From assembly GCA_036426205.1 (NCBI GenBank), contig WSYH01001200.1:62001-126000 (forward strand): DNA of 64,000 nucleotides, read 5' to 3'. The DNA is from Ascaphus truei. Its lineage: Eukaryota > Chordata > Amphibia > Anura > Ascaphidae. Both the position numbers and the translations under genes were made by a program. The notes below the pieces were generated by a model, which saw only the letters and a program-made list of their open reading frames with translations, had not been told where the DNA came from and did not search any database. Positions 23,297-32,559 of this stretch are shown here, one piece after another (the stretch's first letter is position 1; every line of letters begins with the position of its first letter).

Positions 23297-23787
23297 CAGA
23301 TAGGCTTGTGAGGGTATTATAAGCCTGTGCACGCTGCTGGGAAGGTGTTCTCTGCTTTTACATCAGAAAGGATAGCGTGTGGTACCAAAAGATATTTTCA
23401 TCATCGCCACGGATTTGTACCCCGCTCAGGATTTCGTTAGATCTAAGGACTTGAAAACTAATTTTACACGAGCAGAACTAAATTATTTCAATTGGAGAAG
23501 ATATAGGAGTGGCAAGTTGCGCCCCTAGCCAAAAGAATGCTTCGCGTCTTTTGTTGTGTATTAACCTGCTCCTGGGAATTGATACCTAAAGACATTATGG
23601 TGTGGACTTTTTTTCCAGAAGCAATTGATTTAGTTTTTGCCCAACCCAGTAAGTGTTTATTTGTGATAATTTTGGAATTCAAGCTGTGTGTTCTTTATGT
23701 GAATAAATACAATTTATTTTATTTCATGCTTTATTCAATCAAAGGATCCAGATGGTAAAGTGTTAATAAGCTTGTTCTCCCGTGACA
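23297..23787 (+). repeat. 5'-truncated LTR copy, direct repeat of 21897-22378
   Basis: Begins cagataggcttgtgagggta and ends cttgttctcccgtgaca, matching 21897-22378 along its whole length at an estimated 93-95 per cent by eye. A pair of LTRs in the same orientation 0.9 kb apart indicates a deleted provirus-like insertion. Confidence 0.7.
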
Positions 23788-24159
23788 CCCAATAAGTGTA
23801 TTTTTAAATGTTTCTTGTGTAATTCTACTTCTTGTACGTGGATTTACCAAAATAAACGCCATTTGTTTTTACTACAGTACCTTGTTTTGCCTAATCTACG
23901 ATCCTGGTAATATATAAATGGTGCTAAAAGTACCTGGTTTCCTGCAACAATGCCTATTGTTTTTCAGAACTGAAGACCCAAGTTAGCCAAGGATTAGCCT
24001 TAAACTAAACAACGCAACCTGTGAGCACAATATTCATTAAATTGCATTACCTTTATATGTTACAAAATAATTGAATACAGTACATTTTTTTCAGGAGACA
24101 GGAAATGAAACAGTACAATACACTATTTCTTTTACATGCCTTTTGCATTCCCATTTCTT

Positions 24160-24860
24160 TTTATAACAAAGTTGTTGCATGTTTCTACACGCAGTATTTA
24201 TTAATCTCCTTTACTAGTCCATATTTGTTAGCTCGGTTCTCATACTTGTACAGATGCTTTAATACATGCCAGACAAATTCAATGAGGTTCAAATCAAGGA
24301 ATCTATATGTAGTGAGAGAAATATGATTATTGGCACGAATAACAGAAAGACACACAACCGCACATATACAAATGTTATACTACTTTCCAAAGGTACAAGC
24401 ATCTAAAACAGTACCTTACTCTGGAGGTGTTCTGACCCAGTTTATTCCACTGCTTTATGAAACGTTTTTTGGGTCATTATCCTGAAAGAGCCAGTGACCA
24501 CATTTGAAGTGCTCAGAAATGTAAGGTGCCATTCACCTGAGCTATAATTACCTCCTGGAAGTAGGCTTTATCCATGGTGCCTGAAGATACACTATAAATT
24601 GTTCTTTTTTACAGTAGATTGACAAAGATAAAGATACAGTTACTGTTGACAACACTGAAACAGAAGTGGGGCAACCTTCATATACTGTATAACTATAGTA
24701 TTTTACCTCACACGTCCAAATGTCCAGTCCAAATCTCATCTCATTAGTCTGATACTAGACCCAGACACTGGAATATTATGCTTGTGATGCAGAAAATTAT
24801 TAACCTCTGAAGATGATCGTTCATTATTTTCCCAGCTAATTTAACACACAAATCAAATTG
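24160..24860 (-). pseudogene. Decayed second copy of the intron-containing Tc1-type transposase
   Basis: On the minus strand three stretches match the better copy at 25567-27203, each ending or starting at the same splice junction. Near 24750-24706 the frame ends TFGRVR followed by gtaaaat. Near 24495-24405 it reads DNDPK and then GINWV, ending PPE followed by gtaaggt. Near 24316-24190 it begins after atatag with LDLNLIEFVWHVLK. The middle exon that holds the first catalytic aspartate is gone, and stops interrupt the rest. Exon-intron borders agree with the first copy, so the introns predate the split of the two copies. Confidence 0.65.
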
Positions 24861-25148
24861 CTTTACTGTGAAAAGACACAACATTGGAAGATTTTAAACA
24901 GGACTGATGCATAAAGTACCTGTGAAATACTCATAAGAGGAAAAACAGTGCTCTCTATACTGTATTGTACTTACTCGTTCTGACCATGTTCAACTTAACA
25001 GATACAGCAAAAAGACCCTAAAAAGGTGCAGAATCATTAAAGATAATGTCAGATGACCGGTTACCCCAAAATCAGGCATGGACAGAATTCAGGTAGAAAT
25101 TAAAACCTAGTTCTATCAGCAAAAATTAAGGGGTAGTGGTACACGATA

Positions 25149-25166
25149 CCCCCCCCCCCCCCCCAC
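25149..25166 (+). repeat. Poly-C tract
   Basis: Run of about 16-18 c residues. Confidence 0.9.
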
Positions 25167-25209
25167 CTCTCTCCCAGGCCATCCTTTTTTTCTGAAAAGA
25201 CAAGAAAAC

Positions 25210-25500
25210 AAAAAATGTGTGCAGTTATGTGCATACTGTATTATGGCATTGTGTGCTGTGTAGTACTGTCAAACTACTCTATACTGGAACTACTGTATAC
25301 TGTGACTACTGTTAATTACTTTGTAACCAGATGCCTGGTGCTGCTCTCTCTGGAAAGAAAAAAATTGAGCAGTTAGGTGCATACTGTATTATGGCATTGT
25401 GTACTGTGTAGCTACTCCATATTGGACTACAGTATGCAGTTAGTACTGTCAAACTAGTCTATACTGGAACTACTTTATACTCTGACTACTTGGAAAGAAA
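25210..25500. repeat. Two diverged tandem units on the transposon's left flank
   Basis: The words gcagtta(t/g)gtgcatactgta, then ttatggcattgtgt, then actgtcaaact and tctatactggaactact occur twice, about 180 bp apart. They lie just past the 3' end of the transposase gene and may be subterminal repeats of the element. Confidence 0.6.
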
Positions 25501-25566
25501 AAATCTGTGTCATACTTACCTGTATCATACTGTACTTACAATACTACAGTACAGTACTATACCATA

Positions 25567-27203
25567 CTACCTTCCTGATGCTTGCCCATTACGCGCAATC
25601 ACAATGGGCAACACAGTCGCAATATGGTCAATATATTTATTGCATCGTTCCACGGTGAGTACATCGTTCCAAAAACTCATTATGCCTTGCGCCAACTCAT
25701 CCTTTTTGGAGGGTTTCACGACTTTTCGGATATGGTCCTTCAGCTGATGCCAGACCATTTCGATAGGATTGAAGTCTGGCGATCTGTCATTGGAGGGGGA
25801 AAAAAAGGACAATTAGTTTAAGAGATACAGTACACAGTTAAAACAGTGGGAACAAATGAGACACGGTTACCGCACTTACTCCGCTGGCATCTTCACCCAG
25901 TTGATACCACGCTCAAGGATATGCGCTGTTGACGCGGTGTGCTTCGGATCGTTGTCCTGTAAGACACGGTGACCATCCGGGAACTCACGTGTGATGTATT
26001 CCACAATCTCAGGCACAATTTTGTCTTGGAAGAAAGCTTTATTCATGATTCCTATAACAAGAAAAGAAAAGTGCTCAAAAAACTGCACACTAGTACAATA
26101 CAGTGCGTAAGGCAAAAGCGTGTGACATACATTTCACTGTACCTTCAAAGATGACGATGCATCCTGGTCCACGCCTAGAGATGGCACCCCACACATGCAT
26201 CTTCACCGGGTGTTTCGGACGCGGCTTCATAGATATGTGACCTTTTTTGTGGAATGCAAAGGTGGCAAATCTCTCCAGCGAAACAGTAGACTCGTCAGTG
26301 AAGATGCAATCCTGGAAAGTTTCTCCACTGTCGATCCATGCCTGGGCCTGGACCACTCTCTTGATTTTGTTAACGTCCCTTATCATAGGGTACGCTCTGT
26401 AATGACAAGGTATAAATAATTTTAGAGGTACAGTATAGTTTCTTAAACAACACTTTTACCTCCTGTACTGTCCAGTACTAACCTCACACGTCCATATTTC
26501 CATCCAATTCTGCGTCTCATCTTCTTGATGCTGGTCTCGGATACAGTGAGATTGTGATTTTGCTGCAGAGTGTATTTGACCCTTAATGCACTCTTCTCAT
26601 CATTCTCTTCACTTATTTTGTCGACCAGACGAGTTGTCTCCCTACAATGTACAGAAAAACAACAATCCGGTAAGTTACAGTGCAGTAGGCCACAAGCACA
26701 GAAGATCATTTGCAGTAAAAATAATATACAATGAGATAGATCTACACAATATATAGTTCTATTAATATGCAGCAATATAAACAATATATACTGTTGTTAT
26801 ATAAATATACCGAAATAACTATAAAATTAGAGAGATCTACACAATATATTGTTCTATTAATATGCAGCAATATAAACAATATATATACTGTAGTTATATA
26901 AATAAACCGAAATAACTATACAATTAGAGAGATCTACACAATGTATTGTTCTATTAATATGCAGCAATATAAACAATATATACTGTATTATATAGTTATA
27001 TAAATATACTTACGCGTTAGTTACCGTTGGTGTCCTCGTGCGTTATCTGGTTTTTCCCTTTGCATGATAGCACACGGTGGTTGATTGCACCACGAGGCCA
27101 GAAGCAGCTAACCAGTGTTGGATATCTGCAATTCGGTGTCTGCTCGTGTACATCTCCTTAATTCTCATGCTGAGCTCCTTTGAAATCTTTTTAACAGGCA
27201 TTG
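25567..27203 (-). pseudogene. Tc1/mariner-superfamily transposase with four coding introns, one in-frame stop
   Basis: Five coding exons on the minus strand: 27203-27014 (start codon at 27201), 26641-26483, 26396-26143, 26051-25880 and 25783-25567. Every intron has GT and AG ends, mostly strong (donors gtaagt, gttagt, gtacag, gtaagt), and all five exons join in phase to about 329 residues, the usual Tc1 length. The first exon holds a helix-turn-helix-like region (SRHRIADIQHWL). Catalytic blocks are FTDEST in the third, QDNDPKHT in the fourth and SPDFNPIE in the last. I count 32 residues between the second aspartate and the glutamate; classic Tc1 has 34. A polypyrimidine-AG stands two bases before the start codon, implying a non-coding first exon upstream. 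One TAA at 27045-27043 breaks the first exon, so this copy is probably inactive. Confidence 0.8.
26736..26995. repeat. Tandem repeat inside transposase intron 1
   Basis: A unit of roughly 115 bp containing agagagatctacacaat(a/g)t, gttctattaatatgcag and caatataaacaatatata repeats twice fully and once partly. It accounts for most of the longest intron. Confidence 0.8.
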
Positions 27204-27439
27204 CTGCAAGTAGAAAGAAATACAAACACACAAATGTATATTCGATGTTTAGTCGATGTGTATTCAATGTGCAGTGAATCCACAAAATGGATGGTGTATT
27301 TATACGTTAATGACTCACATTAGAGTATGCCCACTTTCAACACCTGTACCTCGTCGCCATGCATAAAAGGTTATACACTTTGCATAGCCCACCACTCGAT
27401 GATTTGTATCTGAACTTGCCCTTGTCCAGATACTGCATT
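27204..27439. promoter_or_regulatory. Bidirectional promoter region between two divergent genes
   Basis: The transposase on the minus strand and the second gene on the plus strand start 240 bp apart. On the minus strand gtataaatac (27295-27304) is a good TATA box pointing toward the transposase, and an acceptor site lies just before its start codon. On the plus strand gcataaaaggt (27361-27371) points toward the second gene, 70-80 bp before its start. The layout suggests one intergenic control region for both. No factor sites beyond the TATA-like boxes can be claimed. Confidence 0.5.
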
Positions 27440-29237
27440 ATGCCATCTGCTTCCATGGATCAACCCCGATTCTACGGACGCAGGAAGCCACTCGCCTCTG
27501 CCGTGCCTGTCACACAGAAAAAGAGAAAGGCGGCAGCCATTTCCAAGCCAAGGCCAAAGTGACAGGATAAGGCTAATAAAGAAAATCTTCTGCTGACCCC
27601 AAAGTCAAAGGGTTTTAATAGACGTAATCCTTATTATGTCAAGAAGAAATACGGTGATGTACACTCAACGCAAAACGAATGGCAGCCAACCCATTGAACC
27701 CGCAGACTTCCTCCAATACACTTCGACGACTCTGCTGCCACTCTCCCCTCTCCCAGAAATCTACAGCCCATCTTCTCCACTTCTCATCCACGACGCTGCC
27801 ACCGCTCTCCCGGAAACCCACAGGCCATCTTCGCCACTGCTCTTTGACGACGCTGCCGCTGGTGCCCCTGAAATCCACAAATCACTTTCTCCATTATGCT
27901 TAGACGACTCTGCCGCTTCTCGCCCGAAAATCCACAGGTCACTTTCTCCATCCCTCTTCAACGACGCTGCCGCTTCTCCTCTCCCAGAAATCCACAGGTC
28001 ACCTCCTCCATCCTTCTTCGGCGACGCTGCCGCTTCTCTCCATGGAACCCCAATCTCATCCACCGTAGCACCCATCCACCCAGATGTCCACAGCACGCCA
28101 TGCACAAGAACCAGCTCTTTAGACTGCATGCTGAATGGGTTAAGTGTGGATATCGCCTGGAACTCTACTGTGCTGGTAAAGATAGATCTGCTTCTGGAGA
28201 CCATGCTAAATATGGTTCAACGGATGCAGAAGATGGATTGACGGATGGAGAAGATAGAGACTGACATAGCGGGGATACATAATTTGCTCGGTGTTCATGT
28301 CCCTGTATCCCCGACGCTGGAGCAGGAGGGTGGTATGGATGTGATGAATGGGACCTTCGACCACCTACCAACACCAAGCGCACCCCCTCCACCAGAAGAT
28401 TTTGTGTACTGCTGCGGCCAAGTTTATTCGAGCATTTGCCCGTTCTTGGCCGCAGCAGTAGCCTGGCGCGCGCCCGAGAGTGACGGGCGCGCGCCGAAGC
28501 AGCGGAAGAGCGCCCTCCGATCGGGGCGCTCTCCCTACCGCTGCCGGGTCCGCCGGGTCCCCCGGAACCCCCTGCCGCACCAGGGGCTCCTCGGGGAGCC
28601 CTGGACGCGCGTGCAGGGGGCGTCACGCTCCCAAGACGCGTGAACCGGCGTCTAGACGCGCGGCACGCCGAGGGCGGCCACTAGCAAGCCGGGAAATACG
28701 GCTTGCGGTACCGGCCACACTTTAATAAAGTGTGTCGGTAGTGTACATGTATGCCATTGAGGAGGAGGAAAACATGACAACCCCGTCAAGACCATGCCAG
28801 GAGACAACATGGCGATCAAGACAGGAGGAAAGCTTCCTCCCAGACAACCTACCCTCACCCGCTGCCACAAGCACACCCGCTCACAGAAGAACACCCGCTC
28901 CCAGAACCCAACCTACATACGCTTGCATCGATACGGTGCCCGACATCATCCTGCGTGAGCTGCAACCGGCACTCAGGGAGAATTAATAATAATTTTTAAG
29001 CACCACGTGTCCAACTTGGTGTACTGCGGGTGGGCCTACAAAGTGAACTACAAAGGAAATTTCGAAAAAAGGGCGCTTCCTGAAAATTTAAGAAGGACTA
29101 TTGTGGAGGAATTGCGGCACTATTTTTCAATTACAGATCCTTTAATGAAAAGCGTTCGAGACTCCATCAATGGCATTTTGCGCCATACATTGCATCGGCC
29201 CTGGAAGGACAATCTGGTGGGTATCGCATTTGTGTGA
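27440..29237 (+). pseudogene. Second gene of the transposon: Ser/Pro repeat protein with BEN-like C-terminus, interrupted
   Basis: The likely start at 27440 opens a basic N-terminus (TQKKRKAAA, KPRPK); a TGA at 27560-27562 interrupts the frame, which continues in phase to about 27690. It then shifts to a second frame, whose five imperfect repeats of about 18-20 residues (pattern PEIHRSLSPSLFNDAA) run from 27745 to 28050. A heptad-like stretch (LLLETMLNMVQRMQKMD) follows, then a TGA at 28239-28241, then acidic and proline-rich sequence. A GC-rich MITE (28407-28745) sits inside; removing it leaves the frame open across the TA site. After another one-base shift near 28980, the last 85 residues (29000-29237) have the order NLVYCGW, KVNYKGNF, LPENLRRTIVEEL, DSINGILRHT, which resembles a BEN domain. 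That assignment is tentative. Function is unknown. Confidence 0.55.
28407..28745 (-). mobile_element. GC-rich MITE-like element, copy 3, inverted
   Basis: Same family as 2296-2646 and 9609-9972 but in the opposite orientation: it starts with the hairpin tactgctgcggccaag and ends gtgtgtcggtagtgta. It splits the second gene at a TA. Open frames across it on both strands are not genes. Confidence 0.8.
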
Positions 29238-29269
29238 CTGTTCAACTGTTGATTATTTTTTGTAAATGT

Positions 29270-29700
29270 TTTTCTAAATATTTTGACTTGCTGTACTTTA
29301 ATAAAGGAGATGTTGCATTTTTTAAATTTCATGAATAAAGAATTTTTTTTTAATAACACCATACTGTTGTGCTGTACTGTACATGTTTTGACTTTCTGTA
29401 CTTTAATAAAGGAGATGTTGCGTGTTTTAACTTGTATTAATAAAGAAATGTTTTTACTTACTGTACACACAGGACCTGCACAATTCCAGTCCCGGAGGGC
29501 CGCAAACAGGCCCGGTTTTCAAGGTAATCCTGAAAACCGGGCCTTTTTGCGGTCCTCGAAGATTGGAGTTGTGCAGGCCTGACTGACTGTTCTGTACACC
29601 ATCCTACTGTAAATGTTTTGACTTTCTGTACTTTAATAAAGGAGATGTTGCGTTTTTTTAAATTTCATGAATAAAGAATTTTTTTAATAACATCATGTTA
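29270..29700 (+). repeat. Subterminal repeats with several polyadenylation signals
   Basis: The unit tgttttgactttctgtact followed by ttaataaaggagatgttgcg occurs near 29278, 29384 and 29612, often followed by catgaataaagaatttttt. These are likely the 3' UTR and right flank of the second gene; AATAAA occurs in each unit. The array is split by the hairpin element at 29471-29580. Confidence 0.6.
29471..29580. mobile_element. Short near-perfect hairpin MITE
   Basis: The 110-bp segment begins aggacctgcacaattccagt and ends with a near complement (attggagttgtgcaggcct). The inner arms caggcccggttttcaagg and cctgaaaaccgggcct also pair. It is inserted in the 3' repeats of the second gene. Confidence 0.75.
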
Positions 29701-30169
29701 CTGTAAACCATACTGACTGACTGTAAATGTTTTGACTTTCTGTACATAAATGTTTTCACTAGCAGTAAACCATACACCTGTTGATGTTTTGAATTGCTGT
29801 ACACTTAAAATGTTTTTACATTGCACAGTATTTGTAAATAAATGTTTTTGTACTTACTCCACCAATAAAGAAAATGTTGATTTGTTTTAATTTGTTCCAT
29901 TGTCTCCTTTTATACTGTAACAAAATACAGTGTTTCTAGAATGTACAGTACTGTCCAGGCATACTGTTCTGTATACTGTAGGCATGCTCAGTACTGTACA
30001 TCACATATACACATATGTACTGGAATACATGTAGAATAAATGCATACTTTTTATTTTCTCGGGTTTATTATACAGTATATATAAAAAAAGTATTGTATAC
30101 AGTACGGTCTGAAAATATCAGCATACTGTTTCAGGTATTCTATCCTAATCAATAACAACGGCCACTAAA

Positions 30170-30830
30170 CTATAGACTCCGGTACGTGATTTTTAAAATC
30201 TGATTCAGCAATGTGCAGGCATTGTTACACAAAGCGATATTATCCATCAAAATCCCACCATTTGCCGTTTTCCACATGAGATGACAAAGTTTTCTTTTCT
30301 GAGGAAAAACAAAAGTACACGTTTTACTGTAATGGTCAGTCCCCTAAAGAAGTTTCCATAGTCAGCCCCACCAATAATTTTCTCGGGGGCGTCTTCTGTT
30401 CTCCTGTTCTTCTGTTCTCATGCGCCTACCGTCGATGTGATGACACGCATACAGTATGCGTTTCAAGAAGGTTCCAATGCGCATGCGCCTAGCTTTTCAC
30501 CAATTGTGCAGTATCTACTGTAGAAGCCGCTCAGCCAATGATATTGCTTACAGAAGAATCGCTTGACTTTTGACTCGCACTGATATTGATATTTTTAAAA
30601 TAAAAAAACAGAATAAAATACGGCAACATTACTCACCATAGAATTTCCCAATCAGCTGGCACCGGGCCACTGCCAGTCCCGTATTCTTGATCATACACGT
30701 TGTTGACAGGTGACAGCGGGACTACTACACCTGTAGTCAGCTGATGAGGCTGGAAATCGCTTAGGTACATGCAAGCTTGCTCGAAATCCGGCTTGGATGG
30801 GTATATGGGTATATGGGGTATGGTGAGGTG
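30170..30830 (-). CDS. Possible two-exon reading frame of unknown function
   Basis: On the minus strand an open frame of about 65 codons (30830-30637; words SKPDFEQACMYLSDF and YGTGSGPVPADWEIL) ends at a strong donor, ATG followed by gtgagtaat. A strong acceptor (tttttcctcag, ending 30299) opens a 42-codon frame (30298-30170; KRKLCHLMWKT, NNACTLLNQILK) that stops at 30172-30170, with AATAAA at 30069-30064. The two frames do not join in phase: one base too many or too few. So either the copy carries a small deletion or one frame is wrong. I do not recognise the product. It might be a third gene of the neighbouring transposon or unrelated. Confidence 0.3.
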
Positions 30831-30839
30831 ACGTCAGAC

Positions 30840-31775
30840 GCATGACGTACACCAGGAGAGACGGGTTGGTAATGGGGATATGAAGATAAGGTAACACAGC
30901 GATGGACACAGCTGATTTCTCCTTCCTCCTCCGTGAATATACCATTACATTGACTGAGGCGCAGTATATTACATCTATTTAGCTGCAACCTCCGGTATAC
31001 ACACTTTTTTGACACAGTGCGAGTATTTTGAGGTACACAATCTCCTCTACGACCTGGTGTCAATAAATATTACTCTACCACAAGTGGTAATTATCCATCT
31101 CATTGAGTATAAGGGTACATTATTACCTGTTCTTTGGTTTTTCACTGGGGGTAAATACATATGTGTCTTATTGTTGCGCTGTTTTGGGCAGATACTATGA
31201 ATCTATCTAGAACTTATCCCTAATATCTAGCTCCACTAACAGCATTGGTTTTGCACAATTTACTGTGATTACATCTTGTATACCTTACATCCCTGCAGAC
31301 ATTAGTTCCTGTATGAGCTACGGGTAGATATACACCAGCTCATCCCCAATTTCTACCGTCTCTCCCACCTGAGGATTTTATATCCTGTGTGTATATATGT
31401 TTGATATATATGTTGTTTTGTCACGAATAGTTTTAATAAAATGTTGTTATTTTTGGTTTTAAACATGCTTTTGAGTCTGCTGTCATAGGGTTAGTGGACC
31501 CTTCCTTTGGTCCAACTCATTATGTATAATTCACCCACAACAGTGTCTGATATGGATACTGTAACTTATGAGTGCAATTTATAGGGCTTATAGTGATCCC
31601 TGATGGTCACTTGTTCAAGTGCCAGTGGGAATGTTGCTGGATTTTCCAAGTGCAGACCTTGTCACCCATTGGACTAAAAGGGATTGATCTATTCCTCATA
31701 TCTTTAAGAACCTATAGATACAAGCTGTTTATCTAGGCACCATACACTAGTTTACTCTATGTCAATATATATATA
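30840..31775. other. Non-coding tract
   Basis: No supported gene. Overlapping frames at 30691-31063 on the minus strand are alternative readings of the same region. The only patterns are AT-rich stretches and aataaa words. Confidence 0.5.
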
Positions 31776-31779
31776 AAAG

Positions 31780-32210
31780 AAAAAAAGGAGAAAGCTCACG
31801 GCCCATAGTGTGATATTGTTATACTTTAATTATAAAAAATGAGGGAAGAGGAAGGAAAAAGGTTCACTCACAAACATAGCATATAAAAAAGCGTATTATG
31901 AACTATAAAAGTCACCGCCAGCATGAAGGGTCCTCCAAACGAATCCTCCAAGTGAATCCTTGCGGTGCAGGAGACGAATCTGCCCCAAGATCTCACTGGC
32001 TGAGCTGCTGATGACGTAACCACAGGGCTATCCAGTCTTGGAGCCCCTAAAGAAAGGCTGAATGCAGTGTGTTCCAGCACTGTCAGCCTCTGGCAGCAGA
32101 GACACAGTCCGGCTGAATTCGGTCCCCAACGTAGTGACATAATGACGCTGCAAACGTGTGACGTCCTGACACGTTTCGTCCCACCAGGAGACTTTTTCAA
32201 AGTATATATA
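31780..32210 (-). repeat. Retroelement-tail repeat with hammerhead-like motif
   Basis: On the minus strand the right end reads actttgaaaaagtctcctgg, then tgggacgaaacgtgtcagg (32205-32167): a stem (gtctcc/gggac) before GAAACGTGT, as in PLE tails. The left end (agtgtgatattgttatac) recurs near 62910, so this is an interspersed family. The 110-codon minus-strand frame here is not a recognised protein. Confidence 0.5.
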
Positions 32211-32212
32211 TA

Positions 32213-32463
32213 TAGTTACGTTCTATGACCACTATCATCTATTCCGTGAGACATGAGGAGATCCAGGTATACAGTAATACTTTTGACCAAAGGGTTTAAC
32301 TAAATTACCCTTTTCATGAGCAGATAAGCACTGAGATATTGCACTATATGTTGTGTCATTTTGTATGATGTGCTGGCCTTTCAGTTTTTGTTTGTATATA
32401 TATGGTTACATTCTATGACCACTATCATCTATTCCGTGAGACATGAGGGAATCCAGGTATACA
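32213..32463 (+). repeat. Direct repeats of about 63 bp
   Basis: The sequence ggttacattctatgaccact, then atcatctattccgtgagaca, then tgagg and atccaggtatacag occurs at 32213-32275 and again at 32401-32463, almost unchanged. The right edge of the tail repeat above is adjacent to the first copy. Confidence 0.65.
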
Positions 32464-32559
32464 GTCTTAAGTAAAGTCTGATCTGTATTGACCATTTGAG
32501 GCAGATCACAGTAAGGATCAAACAGTCCTACACTATGTACATCTTTGTTTTGGAGTTTT

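Noticed and set aside
22851..23303. 150-codon frame considered as a host gene
   Set aside because: It lies between two LTR copies and runs straight into the second one, so it is element sequence. It is noted within the internal remnant, not as a gene.
27639..28204. Minus-strand and alternative-frame readings of the Ser/Pro repeat region
   Set aside because: The repeat is open in several frames. The chosen frame is supported by continuity across the MITE insertion and by the downstream reading.
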